This document shows positions 33,542-41,184 of a stretch of DNA of 42,141 nucleotides, one piece after another. The DNA comes from an uncultured Nitrospira sp. (GTDB lineage Bacteria; Nitrospirota; Nitrospiria; Nitrospirales; UBA8639): NCBI GenBank assembly GCA_902500695.1, contig CABVRQ010000012.1, positions 32,276 to 74,416 on the forward strand, written 5' to 3'. The notes under the pieces were generated by a model. The model made no database searches and had not been told where the DNA came from. It saw only the letters and a program-made list of their open reading frames with translations. A program made the translations under genes and the position numbers. How positions within the stretch are numbered: the stretch's first letter is position 1; the number at the start of each line of letters is the position of its first letter.

Positions 33542-34666
33542 TTGATTCGTATTGAACCGGTCACCGACCGCGCCGGGCTCAAAGAGTTTATTCGCCTTCC
33601 CTGGAAGTTGTACCACTCAGATCCTCATTGGATTCCGCCTTTATTGGTCGAACGGCTCCATACCTTTTCCCGGAAAAATCCCTACTTTCAGCATGCTCGT
33701 TGGCAATGTTGGCTGGCCTATCGCGGACAGGAACCCGTTGGTCGAATTTGCGCCCAGATTGATGACCTGCATCTCAGCCGTTATCAGGATCAGACGGGGT
33801 TTTTTGGTTTGCTTGAAGCAGAGGAGGAGGCCAGCGTCTTTCACTCGCTATTCCAGACTGCGGAAACCTGGCTTCGGACCCAGGGGATGACGAACGTTCG
33901 GGGGCCGTTTAATCTGTCAATCAATCAGGAGTGTGGGTTGTTGGTCGATGGATTTGATTCACCGCCCATGATTATGATGGGCCACGCCAGGCCTTACTAC
34001 GCGTATGGTGTTGAACAAAATGCCTATAAAAAGGCCCAAGATCTTCTGGCCTATCGTATTGGAATACATTTTAGTTTTCCCCCTGGAGTTTCTCTGTTTC
34101 TCAAAAAAGCGAAAACCTCGATGCGCATTCGTCCGTTACGGCGGAAGCATCTGAAGGAAGATTTAGCAATTATCAAGGATATTTACGAAGAGGCCTGGTC
34201 AGATAATTGGGGGTTTCTTCCGTTTACCGATGCAGAATTTGCCGAGATCGGACAGCAGCTTAAGCTATTGGTTAAAGATGATTTTGTCCAGATCGCTGAA
34301 ATCGATGGAGAACCAACGGCGATGTTGGTTGCCTTTCCCAATATCCATGAGGTCATTCGAGATCTGAATGGGCATCTGTTTCCATGGGGTTGGCTGAAAA
34401 TCTTATGGCGGTTGAAAGCGTCCTATCCCCGGTCGGGTCGGGTGGCCCTCATGGGAGTGCGTAAACGATTTCAATCCAGTCCGATGGGTGCTGCGATGGC
34501 CTATGGTTTAATTGAGGCGGTGAGGGAGGCAGGGCTTCGAAACCAAATTCAGCATGTCGAAATGTCCTGGATTTTGGAAGAGAATAAACGCATGCGCCAC
34601 ATTTTAGAATCTCTCGGCGCCGAACCATACAAGACGTATAGAATTTATGAGAAGCATCTTCAATGA
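33542..34666 (+). CDS. bcerS: GNAT-fold bacterial ceramide synthase (sphinganine N-acyltransferase)
   Basis: Protein of about 374 residues that should N-acylate a sphingoid base in the cytoplasm. It belongs to the large GNAT-type family that includes the Caulobacter ceramide synthase, to judge from the order FIRLPWKLYHSDPHWIPPL, NPYFQHA, GRICAQIDDLHL, GFFGLLEAEE, VRGPFNLSINQECGLLVDGF, PPMIMMGHARPYYA and AKDLLAY-like KKAQDLLAYRI. The C-terminal half repeats a GNAT-like fold with VALMGVRKRFQSS and VEMSWILEENKRM. There is no ATG: TTG at 33542 (AAAAGG upstream) or TTG at 33527. A weak start may keep its level low. Confidence 0.75.
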   Translation: MIRIEPVTDRAGLKEFIRLPWKLYHSDPHWIPPLLVERLHTFSRKNPYFQHARWQCWLAYRGQEPVGRICAQIDDLHLSRYQDQTGFFGLLEAEEEASVFHSLFQTAETWLRTQGMTNVRGPFNLSINQECGLLVDGFDSPPMIMMGHARPYYAYGVEQNAYKKAQDLLAYRIGIHFSFPPGVSLFLKKAKTSMRIRPLRRKHLKEDLAIIKDIYEEAWSDNWGFLPFTDAEFAEIGQQLKLLVKDDFVQIAEIDGEPTAMLVAFPNIHEVIRDLNGHLFPWGWLKILWRLKASYPRSGRVALMGVRKRFQSSPMGAAMAYGLIEAVREAGLRNQIQHVEMSWILEENKRMRHILESLGAEPYKTYRIYEKHLQ

Positions 34667-34693
34667 TTGCAGATATCTGTTTCATGGAGCCGT

Positions 34694-35503
34694 ATGGAGC
34701 TTGACCACCAACCTGTGACGGCCCTCATATTAGCTGGTGCTCGAACCGGCCGAGATCCTGTTGCCCAGATGGCAGGGGTATCAACCAAGGTCCTGGCAAA
34801 GGTGGGTGGGGAACCTATGATTTCCCGTGTATTACAGACGTTAGACCAGTCGCGCACTGTGGGGAAAAGAATTTTATGCGGGCCTTCATGGGAAACGGTC
34901 CAAGATAATCCGTTTCTAGGGACATTGATTGAGTCAGGAGCGGTCCAGTGGGTGGAACCTCAACAAGGTCCGAGTCTCAGTGTTGCGAGGTTTTTAGAGA
35001 GACATCCTCAAGAATTCCCTGTCCTGGTCACGACGGCGGACCATGCCTTGTTAACGGCAGAGATGGTTGATTATTTCCTCCATGCGGCGCAGGAAAAACA
35101 GATGGATGTGGCCGTGGGGCTGGTGCCCTATTCCTCAGTTGTGGCGTCGTACCCTCAATCCAAGCGAACGGTCACACGCCTCACGGGCGGAGGGTTTTGT
35201 GGGTGTAATCTTTTTGTTCTCTGTACCCCAAAGGCTAAGCGAATGGTGGAGTTCTGGAGCCGGGTTGAGCGTGAGCGCAAGCATCCCCTTCGCCTGATTC
35301 GGACCCTGGGGGGGCTGGCGCTGGTCCGCTATATACTTGGTTGGTTGTCGCTTGCAGAAGCTTTGAATCGGCTTGGGCGGAAGCTCAATCTTCATGTGCA
35401 AGAAGTGCTGCTTCCTTTTCCCGAAGCGGCTATTGATGTCGATACTCCTGAGGATCTTGCCTTAGCCGAAGCAATCTTGGCCAAACGACAGGAAGACATG
35501 TAA
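34694..35503 (+). CDS. MobA-like nucleotidyltransferase in the sphingolipid locus
   Basis: NTP-transferase-fold protein of about 269 residues: ALILAGARTGRDPVAQMAG at the N-terminus (nucleotide loop), TKVLAKVGGEPMISRVL, VLVTTADHALLTAEM with the metal-binding Asp, and a C-terminal AAIDVDTPEDLALAEAIL, typical of MobA/CTP-transferase proteins. A hydrophobic stretch (LGGLALVRYILGWLSLAEAL) near residue 220 may touch the membrane. It may activate a head-group phosphate as the CDP form; a phosphoglycerate cytidylyltransferase is reported for Caulobacter ceramide phosphoglycerate lipids. I use ATG 34694; TTG 34667, directly after the ceramide synthase stop, is possible. Confidence 0.7.
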   Translation: MELDHQPVTALILAGARTGRDPVAQMAGVSTKVLAKVGGEPMISRVLQTLDQSRTVGKRILCGPSWETVQDNPFLGTLIESGAVQWVEPQQGPSLSVARFLERHPQEFPVLVTTADHALLTAEMVDYFLHAAQEKQMDVAVGLVPYSSVVASYPQSKRTVTRLTGGGFCGCNLFVLCTPKAKRMVEFWSRVERERKHPLRLIRTLGGLALVRYILGWLSLAEALNRLGRKLNLHVQEVLLPFPEAAIDVDTPEDLALAEAILAKRQEDM

Positions 35504-35580
35504 AAGGGCGTGGCTCCGGCCTAATCACGGAGGGATTGGCATGGGCGTCTTCCGCGACAATCATTTAAAGTAAAAAGTCG

Positions 35581-35592
35581 ATGGAGCTCCAT
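35581..35592. repeat. 12-bp perfect palindrome between convergent genes
   Basis: ATGGAGCTCCAT lies one base beyond the stop codon of the LicC-like gene. It has no T run; it could be a protein site or chance. Confidence 0.25.
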
Positions 35593-35593
35593 T

Positions 35594-36322
35594 TCACGAG
35601 GGATGAATTTTGAACAAACGTTCAGCATGGTCTAAGTCGGATGGATTATCGATCTCGGCCCAATTCAACCCCTTAATGCAAAAAGTCGACACATGACCCT
35701 GTTGGGCTAATTCGTCGAGGAGTGATAAGTACCATTGCTTGAGCGCCTCCGGTTTACGAATTCGTTGGTCTAATGTTGAAAGAAAGATTTTAGGTCCATT
35801 GCCCTGAAATCGGATCATGCCGATGGACTCTCCGTTCACGTGTTCGATTGGCAGGGTTTTGCCAATTCGATCCAATTGTGTGCCATGCACGATGACTTTC
35901 ATATCGTCAGCATCGTAACGAACTTTCTCATCAGTCACTAAGGTAATGGGAGCAGAGGGGGCCTGCAGCAGACCTTTTAGGACCGCTGATTCAAATAGGG
36001 TGTCCCCATTTATTAAGACAAAATCCTGAGTCATGTCGTTTCGGGCCGCCCAACAACTCATCAAATTATCTGCCATGGCAAAAAATGGATTATAGATGGT
36101 GTGGACAGAACCGGAGGCGATATCGTCAGCCAGAAGAGCTTCGACTTTCTCAGCCCCAAATCCTACCACAATGTGAATGGAATCAATTCCCAGGCGAAGA
36201 AGTTCTTGAATTTGCCATTTCACAATTGGTTGTCCATTGACCGGAACCGTACATTTGGGTTTATCGGCTGTATGCGGGAGTAACCGTTTTCCTTGTCCAG
36301 CACTTAATATGACGGCTTTCAT
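35594..36322 (-). CDS. LicC/GlmU-type sugar-phosphate or alcohol-phosphate nucleotidyltransferase
   Basis: NTP_transferase protein of 242 residues: AVILSAGQGKRLLPHTADKPKC (pieces: SAGQGKRLLP and KPKC) binds the nucleotide, IHIVVGFGAEKVEALL, FFAMADNLMSCW, FVLINGDTLFES with the metal-binding Asp, and a C-terminal WAEIDNPSDLDHAERLF with the second Asp. The AMADNLMSC segment recalls phosphocholine and inositol-phosphate cytidylyltransferases, so it may make a CDP-alcohol for the phosphotransferase at 38904. It lies alone on the minus strand, back-to-back with lptF (59 bp between starts), and starts at ATG after a GGAG. Confidence 0.75.
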   Translation of the reverse strand: MKAVILSAGQGKRLLPHTADKPKCTVPVNGQPIVKWQIQELLRLGIDSIHIVVGFGAEKVEALLADDIASGSVHTIYNPFFAMADNLMSCWAARNDMTQDFVLINGDTLFESAVLKGLLQAPSAPITLVTDEKVRYDADDMKVIVHGTQLDRIGKTLPIEHVNGESIGMIRFQGNGPKIFLSTLDQRIRKPEALKQWYLSLLDELAQQGHVSTFCIKGLNWAEIDNPSDLDHAERLFKIHPS

Positions 36323-36381
36323 CGTGGTAAATCTCCTATCATGAGATGTTCACTGGATATTGCTGTGTTGAGGTCTGTTCG

Positions 36382-37440
36382 ATGTTAGTCAGATACCTCG
36401 TTCGAGAGGTCCTGAAGCCCACAGCTGTCGTCTGTGGGCTTTTGGTGGCGTTGTTTGCGGGATATAGTTGGGTCACCTTTTTGTCCAAAGGCATGAATAC
36501 GTTGTTGCCCGGGAATATGATTCTCACGTTAATCATGTTAAAAGTTGGGATTGCCCTTGAAGTCCTTATCCCTATTTCATTGTATTTCGGGGTTATTTTG
36601 GGGTTTGGTCGTTTGTCTGCCGACTCTGAAATGAAAGCGTTTATGGCATGTGGTGTCAATCCGTATCGGATCCTTCTTGCGATTTTTGTTCTTTCCTGTT
36701 TTGTGGGCGTGATTGTCAGCATCTTTTCTTTGTATCTCCGTCCATTGGCCTATGAGCAAAGTTATCGATTAAAAGCTGAAGGAGAGGCTGGATTTCGTTT
36801 GAGCAATTTAGATGCCGGGCATTTTTATGAACGACGAAATGGATCCCTGGTGTTTTTTGCAGAGGATATCGATCAAGACCATCAAAAATTAAGTAGGGTC
36901 TTTGTTCAAAGTGAAAACGGAGATAATTTGCAGGTCTTTTCGGCAAAGACCGCACAAGAGCAGATTGATCCCCAAAGTGGTATCTCGATTCCAATTCTCT
37001 TTGATGGATTCGAATATAAACTGACAAGGGAGGGGGAGATCAAGCACATTTCCGGTTTTTCACGGTTAGCAATTTATCCTCAGGAGCTCGAAGAGGAAAA
37101 TAGACGCAAAGCGAAATCCACACAAAATTTAATCGCATCTGATTCTCGCAAGGATATCGCAGAACTTCAATGGAGGTTTATAGCACCTTTTTCGACTATT
37201 CTCCTGGGGCTGCTAGGGGTGCCCTTGAGTCGTGCTTCTCCAAGACAAGGTAAATACGCCAAAACCTTCACAGCCACCGTAATTTTTTCAATTTATTACT
37301 TTACCGAGTTGATGGTGAAGACCCTGGTGGAGCAAGGCAACATCCCCATCATTCCCGGTCTTTGGTTGACGATTCTTGGGTTAGGAGCCTTACTGGCCTA
37401 TTGGCTGGCCCCCACGCGTTTCCCCAGGTCCCTATCGTAG
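36382..37440 (+). CDS. lptF: LptF-like permease of the Lpt lipid exporter
   Basis: Inner-membrane protein of about 352 residues of the LptF/LptG family. It has three hydrophobic segments at the N-terminus (VVCGLLVALFAGYSWVTFL onward), the coupling-helix region RLSADSEMKAFMACGVNPY that contacts the ABC protein, a periplasmic beta-jellyroll (about 130-260), and three C-terminal segments beginning WRFIAPFSTILLGLLGVPLS. With LptG and LptB it extracts lipid from the membrane and passes it to a periplasmic bridge. ATG 36382 (MLVRYLVRE) is the family start; an ATG at 36346 is less likely. LptB, LptC and LptA genes are not nearby. Confidence 0.85.
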   Translation: MLVRYLVREVLKPTAVVCGLLVALFAGYSWVTFLSKGMNTLLPGNMILTLIMLKVGIALEVLIPISLYFGVILGFGRLSADSEMKAFMACGVNPYRILLAIFVLSCFVGVIVSIFSLYLRPLAYEQSYRLKAEGEAGFRLSNLDAGHFYERRNGSLVFFAEDIDQDHQKLSRVFVQSENGDNLQVFSAKTAQEQIDPQSGISIPILFDGFEYKLTREGEIKHISGFSRLAIYPQELEEENRRKAKSTQNLIASDSRKDIAELQWRFIAPFSTILLGLLGVPLSRASPRQGKYAKTFTATVIFSIYYFTELMVKTLVEQGNIPIIPGLWLTILGLGALLAYWLAPTRFPRSLS

Positions 37441-37534
37441 CGGCTGGAGTCCATGGTCTTCCAATATTCTCAGATGATCGGGATTCATATCTGGTAGGAG
37501 ATGAACCCCTGTAAATGGGCTTCACGATATTTAC

Positions 37535-38605
37535 ATGAAAACTCTTAATCGGTATCTGGCGGGTAGTTTACTAAAAGGATATCTTCCGATCCTGGCGATC
37601 TTTTTAGCGGTTTTTAGTTTAATTGTTTTTGTTGAAGAACTGGATGAGGTGGGGAAAGGCCGGTATACATTTTGGAGCGCAAGTGAGTATTTGTTGCTGA
37701 CCATGCCAGGCCGATTGGTGTATTTGGCCCCGTTTGTCGCCTTATTGGGGAGTATCATGGCCTTAGGGGGGCTTGCCAATGGTTGTGAACTTATTGCGAT
37801 GCAGGCGGGGGGAGTTTCTCCCTATCAAATAGCCTGGTCGGTGATGAAGGTTGGGGCATGTTTTATGGTACTCGTGGGGGTTCTGGAAGAGGTTGTCAAT
37901 CCTCCCCTGGACCAGGAGGCCTATTTGAAGAGATCCATGGCCTTGTCGGATACAGGCGCCTATAAGGGAAAGCAGGGTTTCTGGTTTCGGGAGGGGAGCC
38001 GCTTCGTCAGAATTCATCAGATTCGCTACGGAGAGAGTCCGCAAGGCCTTGATATTTTTGAATTCCATGATGACGGACAATTGGATTTCTATATGCATGC
38101 TCAAGAGGCAGAAATTGTCAATCCTCAGAAGTGGACTCTGAAAAATATTAAAAAGCAGGTCATTCATGGATATCATGTTTCTCAGGAGCAGTTGGCGAGC
38201 CTGGAATGGAACTCTCCGCTTAAGCCGAATGAAGTGCGGTTATTGACACTTCCTTCTTCCACTTTGGCCCCTTCGGAACTCTACCAATACATGGAATTCT
38301 TAAAACGTAAAAAACAAAATTTCCTGAGATACGAGTTAAGCTTTTGGGACAAAATATTTATGCCCTTAAATACCGGTCTCATGATCTTAGTGGCCATCCC
38401 GTTTGTCTTTGGTCCCTTGCGAATGTCTCCAGCAGGAAAGAGGGTATTCATTGGGTCCCTGGTCGGTCTGGCCTATCATTTGATGACGGAAATTTCTAAA
38501 CATGTTGGACTTTTGCTTGGAGCCTCTCCTTTTTTCACGACGGCCGCTCCCTTCCTCATGTTGTCTCTTGTCACGGTTGTTTTGTGGCGGCGTTACCTCA
38601 ATTAA
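37535..38605 (+). CDS. lptG: LptG-like permease of the Lpt lipid exporter
   Basis: Inner-membrane protein of 356 residues, partner of LptF 94 bp upstream. It begins LNRYLAGSLLKGYLPILA, a common LptG start, has the coupling region GGLANGCELIAMQAGGVSPYQ, a periplasmic jellyroll with GFWFREGSRFVRIHQI, and C-terminal spans with MPLNTGLMILVAIPFVFGPLR. In Lpt, LptF and LptG form the lateral gate and lipid cavity. Their place between ceramide and head-group genes suggests that this pair may move sphingolipid instead of, or as well as, LPS. Whether the genome has another lptFG cannot be seen here. Confidence 0.85.
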   Translation: MKTLNRYLAGSLLKGYLPILAIFLAVFSLIVFVEELDEVGKGRYTFWSASEYLLLTMPGRLVYLAPFVALLGSIMALGGLANGCELIAMQAGGVSPYQIAWSVMKVGACFMVLVGVLEEVVNPPLDQEAYLKRSMALSDTGAYKGKQGFWFREGSRFVRIHQIRYGESPQGLDIFEFHDDGQLDFYMHAQEAEIVNPQKWTLKNIKKQVIHGYHVSQEQLASLEWNSPLKPNEVRLLTLPSSTLAPSELYQYMEFLKRKKQNFLRYELSFWDKIFMPLNTGLMILVAIPFVFGPLRMSPAGKRVFIGSLVGLAYHLMTEISKHVGLLLGASPFFTTAAPFLMLSLVTVVLWRRYLN

Positions 38606-38903
38606 AAAGTAGTGGAAAGTGGACCCGGGGATCATGCATGATCAAAAAAAATTTCACCTTTTGTGGGTAGATACCAAGAGACGGTAGGGTATGCCTGAGG
38701 CTCATGGGAATTCTCATGAAATTGGAATAAACAATATTGCACAGGATCTCAGGCATAAGGCTTACGGCTTTGTCGGAATGACTTCCTCATGCAGCCATTG
38801 GTCGGTTTGGAGCCGTAAGCAGGGTTGTCTCGAATAATTCATGGGGTAGTTGATCGACTCTATTATTCTTTCATGCGTAAGGGAAATAAGGCGTGGTAAT
38901 TCA
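38606..38903 (+). promoter_or_regulatory. Inverted-repeat-rich leader before the CDP-alcohol phosphotransferase
   Basis: Three separate inverted repeats fill this spacer. They are: a 14-bp palindrome GATCATGCATGATC at 38630-38643 next to an A run; ATGCCTGAG/CTCAGGCAT at 38691-38699 and 38748-38756; and GCTTACGGCT/AGCCGTAAGC at 38760-38769 and 38811-38820. All are perfect. The last two stems would form two adjacent large hairpins in an RNA leader. No T run follows, so simple termination is unlikely. No known riboswitch is recognised. Confidence 0.45.
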
Positions 38904-40109
38904 ATGACTGTGTCTGCATATATTATCAATGATCCGAATATCCGTTTGTGGAATTTGACCTCCCATACCCGTTATCAACGAATGTTAAGTCGAATGGGGG
39001 TTGAAACATTCATTAATAATATCAACGAACTTCCATCCGATCATTCGCTTCTTATTATTAGAGGAGATTTTTTATTTGATGCGCGAATATTCTCCTTCCT
39101 CTTGAAGCAAACCAATGTTGTCCTGGAAGTTCAGGCTCAAGGTGGGTTACGCCCGGTTGTGGCTCATGTGGATTCCACTTTGGCTTCCGCAACGTGTGAA
39201 GGGATACAACGAGAAGACACCAGAGATGTTTCAAACCTACAATTTGTGACATTGCAAGATCTATCAACGTCTTTTTCAAACGAATTGCGAAAAACCGATC
39301 ACCCCTATGTGTTTCCCATTCGTGAAGATAATCGGGTGACTCTGGAAGAACACTTATTTACGGGGTCATATAAAGGGGTCACTGATCTGGTGACGAAGTT
39401 TCTTTGGCCTGTTCCGGCCAAATGGGCCACCCGGCTTTGTGCGCGTTGGGGGATTTCTCCTAATCAGGTGACATCGCTGAGCCTATTACTGGTCATTGTG
39501 GCGGGAGTATTGTTTACCTTCGGACAGTTTTTCTGGGGGCTCGTCCTGGGATGGATGATGACGTTTCTTGATACGGTGGATGGGAAATTAGCCCGAGTAA
39601 CGGTGACCTCCAGTAAATGGGGTAATATTTTTGATCATGGCATTGATTTAATCCATCCTCCTCTTTGGTATTTAGCCTGGGGCGTGGGTCTCACCGCATT
39701 TTCCCCTTTTCTTCCTTGGTTGACTCTGGAAATCACTTTTGGGGTTATTTTACTCGGATATATTCTGGGACGTATGGTTGAAGGAATTTTTCAATGGTGG
39801 TTGGGAGGATTTGTCATCTTTTGTTGGAAACCCTTGGATTCCTATTTCAGGCTTATCACGGCTCGTCGGAATCCTAATCTTATCCTCCTGACGGGTAGTC
39901 TTTTTTTGGGGCGTCCTGATTTGGGCTTGGAGGCTGTGGCGATTTGGACAGTTGGCTCAACCCTGATTCTTTTGGCCAGACTCCTTATGGGGGTTTGGGG
40001 GAAAACCACTATGGGTTCCCTCACTTCGTGGTTGGCCGAGATCGAACCCGATAAACGAAATTCCCTGGCAGTGAGAATGTTTACCAATCCTCCGGTCACC
40101 ATCAAATGA
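38904..40109 (+). CDS. CDP-alcohol phosphatidyltransferase with nucleotidyltransferase-like N-terminal domain
   Basis: Protein of about 401 residues. The C-terminal membrane half has the full CDP-alcohol phosphotransferase signature: DTVDGKLAR, eight residues, then GNIFDHGID (DxxDGxxAR...GxxxDxxxD), with five or six hydrophobic spans. The N-terminal half (about 160 residues) resembles a worn sugar-nucleotidyltransferase: LLIIRGDFLFDARIF matches the NGDxxFD strand, but the glycine-rich nucleotide loop is not visible. LEEHLFTGSYKGVTDLVTKF links the two halves, as in inositol-phosphate cytidylyltransferase/DIPP-synthase fusions. It should join a CDP-activated partner and an alcohol or phosphate to form a sphingolipid head group. 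ATG 38904 is preferred over TTG 38850. Confidence 0.8.
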   Translation: MTVSAYIINDPNIRLWNLTSHTRYQRMLSRMGVETFINNINELPSDHSLLIIRGDFLFDARIFSFLLKQTNVVLEVQAQGGLRPVVAHVDSTLASATCEGIQREDTRDVSNLQFVTLQDLSTSFSNELRKTDHPYVFPIREDNRVTLEEHLFTGSYKGVTDLVTKFLWPVPAKWATRLCARWGISPNQVTSLSLLLVIVAGVLFTFGQFFWGLVLGWMMTFLDTVDGKLARVTVTSSKWGNIFDHGIDLIHPPLWYLAWGVGLTAFSPFLPWLTLEITFGVILLGYILGRMVEGIFQWWLGGFVIFCWKPLDSYFRLITARRNPNLILLTGSLFLGRPDLGLEAVAIWTVGSTLILLARLLMGVWGKTTMGSLTSWLAEIEPDKRNSLAVRMFTNPPVTIK

Positions 40110-40213
40110 TCTTTCATGTAGATATGACATATTTTTACATCTACCAGTACTCCACAATGTAGATGCTTCCTATCCCATCTTTGCCGTCGCTTGAGGTCGG
40201 CCGCACGAGGTCT

Positions 40214-41182
40214 ATGATGCGTGTGGGGATCCTTCATAATTCGCTGAGTGGCCGTAATAGGAGAAAGCCAGCCCTTTTTCAAGAAATTTTCATCAAATAT
40301 CCCGAAATGCAGCGGGCTGAGGTCAACACGCCTGCAGATATCCTCGAAGCTCTGAAGACGTTTGCCCACCGTCAGGTGAATTGTGTGGTCGTCAACGGAG
40401 GGGATGGGACCATTCAAGCCACCATGGGGGCTTTGTTTCATCATCGTCCTTTTGCCGTCATGCCCCGGTTGGCTGTGTTGCCCGCAGGGACGGCCAATCT
40501 GATTGCGGGAGATGTTGGTTTAGGGAAATTTGAGCCACACACGCTTGAACAGTTGTTAGGTCAAGCCAAAGCGATGATTCCGAGATTATCTTTTGAAACA
40601 CGACCAGTTCTTCGTATTCGATTTCCAGAAAGCCGAGAGCCGCTGCATGGGATGTTTTTCGGGGCCGGGGCTATTTATCATGGCACGCAACTAGGCCTTG
40701 ATACCAAACAGTCGATAGGCCGGTTAGGGGAATGGGGGGCCGGGCTGATTCTGCTGAAATTTTTATTGGCGCTGGCCACCGGGTCCAGAAAAGGATTGAA
40801 CCCAATCACGGTGCGTGTAGCAACTGGAGAATCAGCATCTCTCCAGCATGAGTATTTAGTCTTGCTGGTCACCACCTTGAATCGCTTGTTTTTAGGGATG
40901 AAGCCGTTTTGGGGCAAGCAATCCTGGCCTTTACGCTATACGAGTCTTCGGGTGCCATATCGCTATTTATGGCGTGTCTTGCCAACATTGTTTCGTGGAA
41001 GGACACATCCTTTGGCCACGACTGAACATGGCTATGTCAGTGAAAACCTCTCAGAGCTTCGTTTAGCGTTTAACAGCGGATTTGTCTTGGATGGTGAGGT
41101 GTACGCGTCTTCCATGCCTGAAGAGCCTTTAACCCTGGATTCTCCTGGCGAGCTGTCATTTGTGCGGTTAAAGACCGAATAA
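40214..41182 (+). CDS. Diacylglycerol/sphingosine/ceramide-kinase-family lipid kinase
   Basis: Protein of about 322 residues with the DAGK catalytic domain: VGILHNSLSGRNRRK at the start, CVVVNGGDGTIQATMG (GGDGT nucleotide motif), and VLPAGTANLIAGDVG. The C-terminal beta-rich half has GMFFGAGAIYHGTQ and NSGFVLDGEVYASSMP (the DGE of lipid kinases). The family phosphorylates DAG, sphingoid bases or ceramide; a member in the Caulobacter sphingolipid region is a ceramide kinase, so ceramide 1-phosphate is the expected product here. ATG 40214 follows GAGG and begins the conserved fold; ATG 40163 is upstream without a good ribosome site. It starts 104 bp after the phosphotransferase. Confidence 0.8.
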   Translation: MMRVGILHNSLSGRNRRKPALFQEIFIKYPEMQRAEVNTPADILEALKTFAHRQVNCVVVNGGDGTIQATMGALFHHRPFAVMPRLAVLPAGTANLIAGDVGLGKFEPHTLEQLLGQAKAMIPRLSFETRPVLRIRFPESREPLHGMFFGAGAIYHGTQLGLDTKQSIGRLGEWGAGLILLKFLLALATGSRKGLNPITVRVATGESASLQHEYLVLLVTTLNRLFLGMKPFWGKQSWPLRYTSLRVPYRYLWRVLPTLFRGRTHPLATTEHGYVSENLSELRLAFNSGFVLDGEVYASSMPEEPLTLDSPGELSFVRLKTE

Positions 41183-41184
41183 CT

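Noticed and set aside
39842..40444. 200-codon minus-strand frame
   Set aside because: It is antisense to the CDP-alcohol phosphotransferase and the lipid kinase; its basic composition is typical of a shadow frame.
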